From positions 2,852,001-2,916,000 of the forward strand of contig NSGV01000001.1 in the NCBI GenBank assembly GCA_002300355.1: a DNA stretch of 64,000 bases, given 5' to 3'. Position 1 is the first letter of the stretch; each line of letters begins with the position of its first letter. This document shows, piece after piece, positions 33,697-41,744 of the stretch. Origin of the DNA: Streptomyces sp. TLI_235 (GTDB lineage: Bacteria; Actinomycetota; Actinomycetes; Streptomycetales; Streptomycetaceae). Under the pieces are notes generated by a model, which saw only the letters and a list, made by a program, of their open reading frames with translations, did no database searches and was not told where the DNA came from. Both the position numbers and the translations under genes were made by a program.

Positions 33697-35991
33697 ATGG
33701 CCAAGCAGGCCCCGCAGAGCGATCCGGTGCAGGACGCGCCGCAGATTTCCGCGCCGAAGCACGCGGCGGCCGGCATCCCGGCCGTGCTGCACAGCCTGCG
33801 GATGGCGGGCGAGCAGATGGGTGCCCGCCGCACGCTGGCGGTGCTGCGCAAGGTGAACCAGCCGGACGGCTTCGACTGCCCCGGCTGCGCCTGGCCCGAG
33901 CCGGGCAAGACGCACACCGCGGAGTTCTGCGAGAACGGCGCCAAGGCGGTCGCCGAGGAGGCCACCGAGCGCCGGATCACCGCCGAGTTCTTCGCCGCGC
34001 ACCCGGTGTCGGAGCTGGCGCAGCGCTCCGGGTACTGGCTGGGCCAGCAGGGCCGGCTGACCGAACCGATGCTGCTCGACGAGGGCTCCGACCACTACGT
34101 GCCGGTCTCCTGGGATCGTGCCTTCGAGATCGTGGCACAGGAGCTGCGCGCCCTGGACACCCCGGACGGCGCCGCCTTCTACACCTCGGGCCGCACCGGC
34201 AACGAGGCCGCGTTCGCGTACCAGCTCTTCGCCCGCCGGCTGGGCACCAACAACCTGCCGGACTGCTCCAACATGTGTCACGAGTCGTCGGGTTCGGCGC
34301 TCACCGAGACGTTGGGCGTGGGCAAGGGCAGTGTCTCGCTGAAGGACCTCTACCAGGCCGACCTGATCATCGTGGCCGGGCAGAACCCCGGAACCAACCA
34401 TCCGCGGATGCTGTCCGCGCTGGAGCGGGCCAAGCGGGCCGGGGCGACGATCGTCTCGGTCAACCCGCTGCCGGAGGCCGGGCTGGAGCGGTTCAAGAAC
34501 CCGCAGAACGCCCGCGGCCTGGCCGCGAACGGCACCAAGCTGACCGACCTCTTCCTGCAGATCCGGCTGGGCGGCGACCTGGCGCTGTTCCGGGCGCTGA
34601 ACCAGCTGGTACTGGCTGCCGAGGGCGGTACGGACGAGGCGTTCATCGCCGAACACTGCCACGGCTTCGAGGAGTTCGCGGCCGAGGCGAGGTCCACCGA
34701 CCGGGCCGAGGTGCTGGCGGCGACCGGCCTGCCCTGGGAGCAGATCGAGGAGCTGGCCCGGCTGGTGCTGGCCTCGAAGAAGATCATCGTCTGCTGGGCG
34801 ATGGGCCTGACCCAGCACCGGCACGCCGTTCCGACCATCCGTGAGGTCGTCAACTTCCTTCTGCTGCGCGGCAATGTCGGCCGCCCGGGGGCGGGCGTGT
34901 GCCCGGTCCGCGGTCACAGCAATGTGCAGGGCGACCGGACGATGGGCATCTTCGAGCGGCCGAGCGCGGCCTTCCTGGACGCGCTGGGCCGGGAGTTCGA
35001 CTTCGAGCCGCCGCGCGAGCACGGCCTGGACTCGGTGGACACCATCAGGGCGATGCGCGACGGCCGGGTGAAGGTGTTCTTCGCGATGGGCGGCAACTTC
35101 GTCGCCGCGATGCCGGACACCGAGGTCACCGAGGCCGCGATGCGCCGCTGCCGGCTGACGGTGCACGTCTCGACGAAGCTCAACCGCTCGCACGTGGTGA
35201 CCGGCGCCCGGGCGCTGATCCTGCCGACGCTCGGCCGCACCGACCGGGACTGGACCGCGGCTGGCGCCCAGTTCGTCTCGGTCGAGGACTCGATGGGCAT
35301 GGTGCACTCCTCGCGCGGCGGGCTGCGGCCGCCGTCCGAGAGCCTGCTCTCCGAGGTGGCGATCGTCTGCCGGCTGGCCCGGGCCGCGCTGGGCCCGGCG
35401 GACCCGACGCCGTGGGAGGACTTCGCCGTCGACTACGACACCGTGCGCGACCGGATCTCCCGGGTGGTGCCCGGCTTCGCGGACTTCAACGAGAAGGTGC
35501 GCCGCCCCGGAGGCTTCGCCCTGCCGCACGGGCCGCGCGACAGCCGGACCTTCCCGACCGCGACGGGGAAGGCCAACTTCACGGTCAACCCGCTGACCGC
35601 GCCCGAGGTGCCGCAGGGCCGGCTGCTGCTGCAGACGCTGCGCTCGCACGACCAGTACAACACCACGATCTACGGCCTGGACGACCGCTACCGCGGCATC
35701 ACCGGCGGCCGCCGGGTGGTGCTGGTGAACCCGGCCGACGCCGAGGAACTGGGCCTGGCCGACGGCCTGTACGTCGACCTGGTGGGCGAGTGGAAGGACG
35801 GCGTGGAGCGGCGGGCCCCGCACTTCCGGGTGGTGCACTACCCGGTGGCCCGGGGCGGCGCGGCCGCGTACTACCCGGAGACCAACGTGCTGGTGCCGCT
35901 GGACTCGACGGCGGAGATCAGCAACACGCCGACCTCCAAGGCGGTCGTGGTCCGCTTCGAGCCGGACAGCGGGGCGCCGGCCGCGGGCTGA
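33697..35991 (+). CDS. FdhF/YdeP-family molybdopterin oxidoreductase
   Basis: A 764-residue molybdopterin enzyme related to formate dehydrogenase H and E. coli YdeP. A cysteine cluster near the N-terminus (Cys61, Cys64 in FDCPGCAWPEP; Cys78 in EFCENG) suggests a modified Fe-S site. Further marks are YTSGRTGNEAAFAYQLFAR, NNLPDCSNMCHESSG, GQNPGTNHPRML, GVCPVRGHSNVQGDRTMG, FAMGGNFVAAMPD and the C-terminal cofactor domain (LRSHDQYNTTIYG, EISNTPTSKAVVVRFE). The natural substrate is unknown. GGAGGAGG precedes the ATG. It stands alone with a hairpin terminator. Confidence 0.93.
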   Translation: MAKQAPQSDPVQDAPQISAPKHAAAGIPAVLHSLRMAGEQMGARRTLAVLRKVNQPDGFDCPGCAWPEPGKTHTAEFCENGAKAVAEEATERRITAEFFAAHPVSELAQRSGYWLGQQGRLTEPMLLDEGSDHYVPVSWDRAFEIVAQELRALDTPDGAAFYTSGRTGNEAAFAYQLFARRLGTNNLPDCSNMCHESSGSALTETLGVGKGSVSLKDLYQADLIIVAGQNPGTNHPRMLSALERAKRAGATIVSVNPLPEAGLERFKNPQNARGLAANGTKLTDLFLQIRLGGDLALFRALNQLVLAAEGGTDEAFIAEHCHGFEEFAAEARSTDRAEVLAATGLPWEQIEELARLVLASKKIIVCWAMGLTQHRHAVPTIREVVNFLLLRGNVGRPGAGVCPVRGHSNVQGDRTMGIFERPSAAFLDALGREFDFEPPREHGLDSVDTIRAMRDGRVKVFFAMGGNFVAAMPDTEVTEAAMRRCRLTVHVSTKLNRSHVVTGARALILPTLGRTDRDWTAAGAQFVSVEDSMGMVHSSRGGLRPPSESLLSEVAIVCRLARAALGPADPTPWEDFAVDYDTVRDRISRVVPGFADFNEKVRRPGGFALPHGPRDSRTFPTATGKANFTVNPLTAPEVPQGRLLLQTLRSHDQYNTTIYGLDDRYRGITGGRRVVLVNPADAEELGLADGLYVDLVGEWKDGVERRAPHFRVVHYPVARGGAAAYYPETNVLVPLDSTAEISNTPTSKAVVVRFEPDSGAPAAG

Positions 35992-36001
35992 GGTCCGCCC
36001 C

Positions 36002-36038
36002 GCGTGCGGGACGCCCGTCGGCCGGGCGCCCCGCACGC
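36002..36038 (+). terminator. Hairpin terminator of the FdhF gene
   Basis: GCGTGCGGGACGCCCG and CGGGCGCCCCGCACGC form a 16-bp stem with one mismatch and a short loop, 10 bases after the stop. Confidence 0.7.
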
Positions 36039-36100
36039 CGTGTCGGAGCGTACGGGGCGGGAGCGCGCCGGTCCGGAACGCGCCCGTTGAGCGCGCCGGT

Positions 36101-37564
36101 TCAGAGCGCGCTGGGCGAGGCGGAGGCCGGGGCGGAGGCGGAGCGGGAGGCGGCCTCGGTGGCGGTGGGCGAGGGGCTGCCGGCGCCGGGGGTGCCGCTG
36201 CCGCTGGGCGTGCCGGACCCGCTCGGGGTGCCCGAGCCGGACGGCGTCCCGGACCCGGTGGGCGTGCCCGAGCCGGACGGGGTGCCGGTGCCGGACGGCG
36301 TGCCGGTGCTCGGCGGCGGGGTCTGGTTGCCGGGGGCGGGGTTGCTCGGCCGCGGCGGCACCGTGGTGGGCTTCGACGGGGCGATCCTGGGCGGACCGAC
36401 GGTGACCTGCGGCACCTTCCACCCGCCGCCCTTGTCGTCGGCGCCGGCGTCCGGGTCGGGGCGGACGGCGCCGAGGATCGGCATGGCGCCGATCTTGGAG
36501 ACCTTGACCACGTCGCCGGTGTGCGGGGCCTGCACGATGAGGCCGCCGCCGATGTACATCCCGATGTGGGTCGCGCCGCCGAAGTACACCACCAGGTCGC
36601 CGGGGCGGATCTGGTTCAGCGGGACGTGCTTGAGCTGGGCCCACTGCTCCTGGCTGGTGCGCGGGATCGGCTTGCCGGCGTTCAGCCAGGCCTGCGAGGT
36701 GAGGCCGGAGCAGTCGAAGACGTCCGGGCCGGCGCCGCCCCAGACGTAGTCCTTGCCGAGCTGCTTGAGCGCCCAGGCGACCGCCCTGCGGCCGGCCTCG
36801 GACGGGGTGCGCTCGCCCTTGCCGAGGGCGCCGGAGGCGAGGAAGGCGAGCTGGGCCTCGTCCGCCTGGCGGCGCTCCAGCTCCTCCAGCTCGCTGCGCT
36901 GGGCGCCGGTCAGCGAGCCGACCATGTCCTCGACGGCGGCGAGCCGCTTGGCGACGTCGGCCTTGGCGGCCTCCTGCTGGGTGGCGAGCGCGGTGGCCTG
37001 GACGAGCGACTGCTCGGCCTGGGCCTGCAGCTCGACCAGGGTGGCGCGGTCCGCCTTGAGGCGGTCCAGGAAGGCCTTCTGCGAGCGGCCGGCGGCGTCC
37101 AGCAGCTGGGCGATGACGACGGCCTGGTACGGGTTCTCGGCGAGCATGAAGTCGGCGAGGTCGGAGGCCCGGCCGCTGCGGTACTGGGCGGCGGCGAGCT
37201 GGGCGGCGATGTCCACGCCCGCGTTCACCGCGGCCTGCTGGGAGGCGACCCTGGCGCGGAGGTCGGCGACCTGCTGCTGCTGCGCGGCCTGCCGGGCGGC
37301 GGCGGCGTTGTACTGCTCGGTGGCGGCCTCGGCCTCCTGGTAGAGCTGGTGCAGCCGGTCGAGCATCGGGCCGAGGGTGGTCTTGGCGTCGGCCAGCGGG
37401 TCGGCGCCGGCGGCGACGGTGATCGTCGGGGTGGGCTCCGGCGCGGCGTACGCGGCGGTGGCCAGCGGCAACGACAGCGCGGCGGCGGCGAGCACCGCGC
37501 CGCAGCGCATGGCCGCCCGCACCCACGGTCGGACACCGTTCTCCGTACGCTGCCCAGCCGACAT
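36101..37564 (-). CDS. Secreted NlpC/P60 peptidoglycan endopeptidase
   Basis: A 487-residue cell-wall hydrolase (C40 family), cleaving D-Glu-diaminopimelate type bonds in peptide stems. A signal peptide ends near residue 40 (ATAAYA-APEP). Residues about 55-245 form a long coiled coil that usually restrains such enzymes. The catalytic domain has Cys285 in DVFDCSGLTSQAW, His333 in GATHIGMYI and His348 in QAPHTG. A Pro/Ser/Thr/Gly tail with SGTP hexamer repeats follows. GGGGGAGGA before the ATG at 37564 sets the start. It is divergent from the PHO-box phosphate transporter gene. Confidence 0.94.
   Translation of the reverse strand: MSAGQRTENGVRPWVRAAMRCGAVLAAAALSLPLATAAYAAPEPTPTITVAAGADPLADAKTTLGPMLDRLHQLYQEAEAATEQYNAAAARQAAQQQQVADLRARVASQQAAVNAGVDIAAQLAAAQYRSGRASDLADFMLAENPYQAVVIAQLLDAAGRSQKAFLDRLKADRATLVELQAQAEQSLVQATALATQQEAAKADVAKRLAAVEDMVGSLTGAQRSELEELERRQADEAQLAFLASGALGKGERTPSEAGRRAVAWALKQLGKDYVWGGAGPDVFDCSGLTSQAWLNAGKPIPRTSQEQWAQLKHVPLNQIRPGDLVVYFGGATHIGMYIGGGLIVQAPHTGDVVKVSKIGAMPILGAVRPDPDAGADDKGGGWKVPQVTVGPPRIAPSKPTTVPPRPSNPAPGNQTPPPSTGTPSGTGTPSGSGTPTGSGTPSGSGTPSGSGTPSGSGTPGAGSPSPTATEAASRSASAPASASPSAL
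36190..36310 (-). repeat. Hexapeptide (GTPSGS) repeat tract in NlpC/P60 gene
   Basis: About six near-identical 18-base units encode GTPSGS/GTPTGS in the wall-spanning tail. Unit number is likely to vary between strains. Confidence 0.7.
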
Positions 37565-37862
37565 CGGCCGTCCTCCCCCAGTCCAGCGCCGCCCGGGCCG
37601 GGGCCCGGTGATCTCTCCGGAGAATCCTGCCATGTGACCGGCAGGTAACGGCAGGGGGCCTGTGGTCCGTCCGGTGAATTCTCAGCGAGTCCTCACCCGA
37701 GGTGCCCCCGGGCGGTCCTGCCGGGGTGTGAGGCAAGTCTCAACAAACCCCCACCAAGCCGGACCCAAACGGACACAACGGCCGTACAGAGCCTTACCTT
37801 CCACACTTTCACAACCTCTGCGCAACCCCCGATCCACCATCGGAACCACGATTCCCGATGCT

Positions 37863-37895
37863 GTTCATCTTCCGTTCACCCGGGATCCCTACGGT
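37863..37895 (+). promoter_or_regulatory. PHO box and -10 of pit promoter
   Basis: Two adjacent 11-base direct repeats, GTTCATCTTCC (37863-37873) and GTTCACCCGGG (37874-37884), match the Streptomyces PhoP repeat (GTTCACC-like). TACGGT at 37890-37895 is a good -10, placing the -35 region inside the box, as in PhoP-activated promoters. It lies in the 379-base divergent region between the NlpC gene and pit; I saw no riboswitch in the rest of it. Confidence 0.8.
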
Positions 37896-37943
37896 CTCGC
37901 CTGACAGCAGCGTCAGTCCGACAACTACGACGATTGTTTGGTT

Positions 37944-39107
37944 ATGGAACACATCACGTTCCTGGTGGCCGTTGTGATCATCACGGCGCTCGCCTTCGAC
38001 TTCACCAACGGGTTCCACGACACCGCCAATGCGATGGCCACCTCCATCGCGACGGGAGCCCTCAAGCCCAAGGTCGCGGTCACCATCGCCGCCGTCCTCA
38101 ACTTCGCCGGAGCCTTCCTCTCCGTGAAGGTGGCCACCACCATCTCCGGCGGCATCGTCACCGAGAAGACCGGCCTCCAGCCGTCGATCATCTTCGCCGC
38201 CCTGGTCGGAGCGATCCTCTGGAACCTGCTGACCTGGCTGCGGGGCCTGCCCTCCAGCTCGTCGCACGCGCTCTACGGCGGCCTGATCGGCGCCACCGTG
38301 GTCGGTGTCGGCATGCACGGCGTCAACTTCGACGTCGTCGCCACCAAGATCCTGATCCCGGCGGTGGCCTCCCCGCTGGTGGCCGGTCTGGCCGCCTGGG
38401 GCGCCACCAAGCTCGCCTACCTGATCACCCGGGGCGGCCGCGAGGAGACCACCGAGAAGGGCTTCCGGCGCGGCCAGATGTTCACCTCCTCGCTGATCTC
38501 GCTGGCTCACGGCACCAACGACGCGCAGAAGACCATGGGCATCATCACCCTGACCCTGGTCTCCGCCGGCGCCCTCAAGCCCGGCGCGCTGCCCCCGACC
38601 TGGGTCATCGTCAGCGCCGGCGCCGCCATCGCGCTCGGCACCTACATGGGCGGCTGGCGCATCATCCGCTCGATGGGCAAGGGCCTGACCGAGATCCGCC
38701 CCCGCCAGGGCCTGGCCACCGAGACGGCCGCCGCCACGGTCATCCTCACCTCGACCCACATGGGCTACGGCCTCTCCACCACCCAGGTCTGCTCCGGCGG
38801 CATCATGGGCGCCGGCCTCGGCGGCCCCAAGGGCGAGCTGCGCTGGAGCCTGGTCCGCCGCATGATCTACACCTGGGGCCTGACCCTGCCCGCCGCCGCC
38901 ACGGTGGCCGGTCTCGCGGCCTTCGTCGCGGACCAGGGCACCTGGGGCGTGGCACTGGTCGGCGCGGCGCTGGTCGCCGGCTCCACCGCCATGTGGATCA
39001 TCTCCCGCCGCCAGCCGGTCACCGCCGGCAACGTCAACGACGTCCAGGAGGTCGAGATCCCGGCGCAGGCCACCCCGACCCCCGCCACCACCACCGTCGC
39101 GGCCTGA
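37944..39107 (+). CDS. pit: Inorganic phosphate transporter, Pit family
   Basis: A 387-residue membrane symporter that imports metal-phosphate with protons (low-affinity Pit type). The duplicated family signature is visible: FDFTNGFHDTANAMATSIATGAL in the first half (given in part) and SLAHGTNDAQKTMGIITL in the second, with GLPSSSSHALYGGLIG and TSTHMGYGLSTTQV loops. About ten helices are apparent. The ATG at 37944 lacks a clear ribosome site; a TTG two codons earlier is possible. A PHO box 60 bases upstream indicates induction by PhoR-PhoP under phosphate limitation. It is followed by a small membrane protein gene. Confidence 0.94.
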   Translation: MEHITFLVAVVIITALAFDFTNGFHDTANAMATSIATGALKPKVAVTIAAVLNFAGAFLSVKVATTISGGIVTEKTGLQPSIIFAALVGAILWNLLTWLRGLPSSSSHALYGGLIGATVVGVGMHGVNFDVVATKILIPAVASPLVAGLAAWGATKLAYLITRGGREETTEKGFRRGQMFTSSLISLAHGTNDAQKTMGIITLTLVSAGALKPGALPPTWVIVSAGAAIALGTYMGGWRIIRSMGKGLTEIRPRQGLATETAAATVILTSTHMGYGLSTTQVCSGGIMGAGLGGPKGELRWSLVRRMIYTWGLTLPAAATVAGLAAFVADQGTWGVALVGAALVAGSTAMWIISRRQPVTAGNVNDVQEVEIPAQATPTPATTTVAA

Positions 39108-39139
39108 GCAGCCCAAACAGTCAGAGAGGACGGGGAGCC

Positions 39140-39385
39140 ATGCACATCAAGTGGGACGCCCTCGCGCAGACCGCGGGCCTCAGCTTCGCCATCACGGTCG
39201 CGGTGGTCGCGGCCTTCTCCCTCGGCATCCTGGCGCTGTCGCGCCGCGAGGCCGCGCAGGACGCCGTCCGGTCCGGGATCCCGGGTGCCGGCAGCGGCAA
39301 CCTGGCCCTGGCCGGCGCCGCGCTGAGCTTCAGCGTCTGCGCCTCGGTGGTCTTCTACGGGATCACCCTGATCGCCGGGCGCTGA
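39140..39385 (+). CDS. Small membrane protein downstream of pit
   Basis: An 81-residue protein with two hydrophobic helices (about 12-33, TAGLSFAITVAVVAAFSLGIL; and about 53-77, LALAGAALSFSVCASVVFYGI), joined by a charged loop, giving a hairpin with both ends on the same side. GAGGACGGGGAG precedes the ATG. It starts 33 bases after pit and ends before a strong terminator, so the two form an operon. It may be an accessory subunit or stabiliser of the transporter; no motif proves this. Confidence 0.85.
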   Translation: MHIKWDALAQTAGLSFAITVAVVAAFSLGILALSRREAAQDAVRSGIPGAGSGNLALAGAALSFSVCASVVFYGITLIAGR

Positions 39386-39405
39386 GCCGGCGGCCGCACG
39401 CACGA

Positions 39406-39445
39406 CGGAAGGGCCCGCGGGGTACGTACCCCGCGGGCCCTTCCG
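39406..39445. terminator. Perfect 40-base palindrome terminator
   Basis: Twenty-base perfectly complementary arms centred at 39425/39426 (GGGGTAC-GTACCCC core) lie between the end of the pit operon and the end of the convergent MFS gene; a bidirectional terminator. Confidence 0.85.
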
Positions 39446-39469
39446 CGTGCCCGGGACGGGCGATCCGGC

Positions 39470-41023
39470 TCAGTCCTCGACGAGCGCCGGAGTGCGCGCC
39501 GCCGGGGTGTCCATGGTGGTGCGCAGCGGGGTCTCCCGGATGAAGAGCACGACCAGGAAGGCGAGCAGCGCGAACGGCGCGGCCAGCAGGAAGACGATGC
39601 CGACGCCGTGGCCGAAGGCGTCCGTCACCAGCGGGACGATCGGGGCGGGCAGCCGGTCCAGGTCGGGGATCTCGCCGCCGCCGAGCGCGGCGCCGGTCGG
39701 GTGGATGCCCGCCCTGGCGAGGTTGTCGGCGAGGTAGCCCGCGACCCGGTCGGCCATCAGCGCGCCGAGCGCGGAGACGCCGACCGCGCCGCCCATGGTG
39801 CGGAAGAAGGTGACGACGGAGCTGGCCGAGCCGAGTTCCTCGCGCGGCACGGTGTTCTGCACCGCGAGGACGAGGTTCTGCATGGTCAGGCCGAGGCCGA
39901 CGCCGGCCACCGCCATGTAGAGGGCGAGCAGGCCGTACGCGGTGTCGGCGCGGGCGGTGCCGAGCAGCCCGAAGCCGACGGCGAGCAGCAGGGTGCCGGC
40001 CAAGAGGAAGCCCTTCCAGCGGCCGTAGCGGGTGATCAGCTTGCCGGCCACGGTGGAGGAGACGGCGAGGCCGAGGATCATCGGCAGGGTGAGCAGGCCG
40101 GCCATGGTGGGCGACTTGTCCTTGGCCAGCTGGAAGTACTGGCTGAGGAAGGTCGTGGCGCCGTACATGCCGACGCCGACCAGGACGCTGGCGATCGCGG
40201 AGAGCGTCACCGTGCGGTGGCGGAAGAGGTGGAGCGGGATGACCGGTTCGGCGGCGCGGCGCTCGGCAGCGACGAAGAGCACGGCGAGCACGGCGGTGCC
40301 GGCCAGCATCGCGGCGGACTGCCAGGACGCCCAGTCGTAGTTCTTTCCGGCCAGGCTGACCCAGATCATCAGCAGGCTGGCCGCGGCGGTGACCAGCAGC
40401 GCGCCGGCGTAGTCGATCCGGACCTTGCGGCGCGGGGCGACCGGCAGCCGCAGGGTGCGCTGCAGCACGGCGATCGCCAGCAGCGAGAACGGGATGCCGA
40501 CGTAGAAGCACCAACGCCAGCCGAGCCAGTCGGTGTCCACGATGACACCGCCGATCAGCGGGCCGCCGATGGTGGCCAGCGCGAAGACCGCGCCGAAGTA
40601 GCCGCTGTACCGGCCGCGCTCGCGGGGCGGGACCATCGCGGCGAGGCAGATCTGGGCGAGCGCGGTGACGCCGCCGGCGCCGATGCCCTGCAGCACGCGG
40701 CAGGCGATCAGCTCGCCGGTGTTCTGTGAGAGGCCGGCCAGCGCGGAGGACAGGATGTAGATCACCAGGGCGATCTGCACCAGCAGCTTCTTGCTGACCA
40801 GGTCGGAGAGCTTGCCCCAGACGGGGGTGGAGGCGGTGAGCGAGAGCAGGGTGGCGGTGATCACCCAGGTGTAGGCGGACTCGCCGCCGTGCAGGTCGTT
40901 GAGGATCGTGGGCAGGGCGTTGGAGACGACGGTCGAGGAGAGCACGGCCACGAAGAGGCCGAGGAGCAGGCCTGACAGCGCTTCCAGGACTTGCCGGTGC
41001 GTCATGGGGGTCGTCGGGGTCAT
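39470..41023 (-). CDS. MFS multidrug exporter, DHA2 type, MarR-controlled
   Basis: A 517-residue exporter with about 14 helices. Marks are LSSTVVSNALPTILNDLHG in helix 1, the motif A loop VWGKLSDLVSKKLL, CRVLQGIGAGGVTAL in helix 4, and motif C in ALATIGGPLIGGVI. It probably exports a toxic or antibiotic-like compound. The MarR gene lies just upstream on the same strand, and two GTTGC-N5-GCAAC palindromes cover the -35 and flank the -10 of its promoter, so it should be derepressed by the MarR ligand. An alternative ATG six codons in (MTHRQVLEAL) is possible. Confidence 0.94.
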   Translation of the reverse strand: MTPTTPMTHRQVLEALSGLLLGLFVAVLSSTVVSNALPTILNDLHGGESAYTWVITATLLSLTASTPVWGKLSDLVSKKLLVQIALVIYILSSALAGLSQNTGELIACRVLQGIGAGGVTALAQICLAAMVPPRERGRYSGYFGAVFALATIGGPLIGGVIVDTDWLGWRWCFYVGIPFSLLAIAVLQRTLRLPVAPRRKVRIDYAGALLVTAAASLLMIWVSLAGKNYDWASWQSAAMLAGTAVLAVLFVAAERRAAEPVIPLHLFRHRTVTLSAIASVLVGVGMYGATTFLSQYFQLAKDKSPTMAGLLTLPMILGLAVSSTVAGKLITRYGRWKGFLLAGTLLLAVGFGLLGTARADTAYGLLALYMAVAGVGLGLTMQNLVLAVQNTVPREELGSASSVVTFFRTMGGAVGVSALGALMADRVAGYLADNLARAGIHPTGAALGGGEIPDLDRLPAPIVPLVTDAFGHGVGIVFLLAAPFALLAFLVVLFIRETPLRTTMDTPAARTPALVED

Positions 41024-41047
41024 CGAGGTCCTTCAGCGTGAATTTTC

Positions 41048-41062
41048 GTTGCCTAAAGCAAC
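41048..41062. promoter_or_regulatory. MarR operator site 1
   Basis: GTTGC-CTAAA-GCAAC, a perfect inverted repeat next to the -10 hexamer of the MFS promoter. Confidence 0.75.
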
Positions 41063-41089
41063 CGTAAGCCGAATGGTTGCGTAGGGCAA
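41061..41089 (-). promoter_or_regulatory. Promoter of the MFS gene
   Basis: Reverse-strand TTGCCC (41089-41084) and TACGGT (41066-41061) are 17 bases apart. The -35 lies inside operator site 2 and the -10 touches site 1, so bound MarR would exclude RNA polymerase. Confidence 0.7.
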
Positions 41090-41090
41090 C
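41076..41090. promoter_or_regulatory. MarR operator site 2
   Basis: GTTGC-GTAGG-GCAAC, same arms as site 1, centre 28 bases away; overlaps the -35 of the MFS promoter. Confidence 0.75.
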
Positions 41091-41109
41091 TTTCCTCAAG
41101 CGCAAGTAA

Positions 41110-41144
41110 AGCCCGGCCCCGCCGGAGCGCGACGGGACCGGGCT
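41110..41144 (-). terminator. Terminator of the MarR gene
   Basis: AGCCCGG-C-CCCG and CGGG-A-CCGGGCT arms form a hairpin between the MarR stop and the MFS promoter, so the two genes are mostly transcribed separately. Confidence 0.6.
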
Positions 41145-41158
41145 GCGCACGAAGGGCC

Positions 41159-41638
41159 TCAGGCCGGGGCGGACTCCTCGGCCCGCATGGACTCGGCGGC
41201 CAGCTCGTTGAAGCGGCGCAGCAGTTCGGCGAAGCGCTCCACGTCCTCCTCGGCCCAGGCCGACATCAGCTCGCGGAAGCGGTCCATCCGGGCGTCCCGG
41301 GCCTTCAGGTAGCGGGCGGCGCCGTCCGCGGTGAGCGACACCAGTGAGGAACGGCGGTCCAGCGGGTCGACCACACGGCGGACCAGCCCCAGCTCCTCCA
41401 GGTGCTTCACCTGCCGGCTGATCGTGGCCTTGCCGATCCCGAAGTGCAGTCCGATGTCGGTCAGCCGCACCCGGCCGGACTCCTCCACGTACGCCAGCAG
41501 CGCGTACGCCGCGGCCTCCAGCTCCGGATGCACCCGCCGCGCCATCTCCGCGGCGCGGGCCCGCCCGCGCCGGAAGAGCAGCGCCACCTCCCGCTCGACC
41601 GCGCGGAACGCCTGGTCGGCCGACTCCTGGTCACTCAT
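41159..41638 (-). CDS. MarR-family transcriptional regulator
   Basis: A 159-residue dimeric repressor. The winged helix is clear: YALLAYVEESGRVRLTDIGLHFGIGKATISRQVKHL (in part) then LEELGLVRRVVDPLDRRSSLVSLTADG with the family's wing Asp-Arg-Arg. Helices at both ends form the dimer interface. The ATG at 41638 is chosen over an upstream frame extension; its ribosome site is weak. Its probable targets are the MFS exporter (two palindromes at 41048-41090) and possibly the divergent membrane gene, where a different CTTCAT palindrome occurs. Ligand unknown. Confidence 0.92.
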   Translation of the reverse strand: MSDQESADQAFRAVEREVALLFRRGRARAAEMARRVHPELEAAAYALLAYVEESGRVRLTDIGLHFGIGKATISRQVKHLEELGLVRRVVDPLDRRSSLVSLTADGAARYLKARDARMDRFRELMSAWAEEDVERFAELLRRFNELAAESMRAEESAPA

Positions 41639-41682
41639 GGCGCCAGTATCCCGTAGGCCGCGCCTCCGTCCCCGCACAACTA

Positions 41683-41697
41683 CTTCATGTTATGAAG
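41683..41697. promoter_or_regulatory. Palindrome CTTCAT-GTT-ATGAAG
   Basis: Perfect 6-bp inverted repeat, extendable outward by one further pair past a mismatch, in the 106-base divergent region between the MarR gene and the ABC-2-like gene. Arms differ from the GTTGC sites, so a second regulator may act here. Confidence 0.5.
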
Positions 41698-41744
41698 CAT
41701 CCGTTTCACCCCTTTTGTTCGCCCCGACAGTCAGGAGGTGGCCG

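Noticed and set aside
30567..36036. Open frames of 1425 and 1000 codons over the FAD, TPR and FdhF genes
   Set aside because: Shadows of genes with clear family motifs and ribosome sites.
36190..36310. Regular short repeats that could suggest a CRISPR array
   Set aside because: Units are 18-base in-frame codons for GTPSGS without spacers, inside the NlpC/P60 gene. No CRISPR array or cas gene was seen anywhere.
37565..37943. Possible cyclic-di-AMP riboswitch upstream of the NlpC/P60 gene
   Set aside because: Such switches often precede cell-wall hydrolase genes in actinobacteria, but I could not find the conserved core on the reverse strand here.
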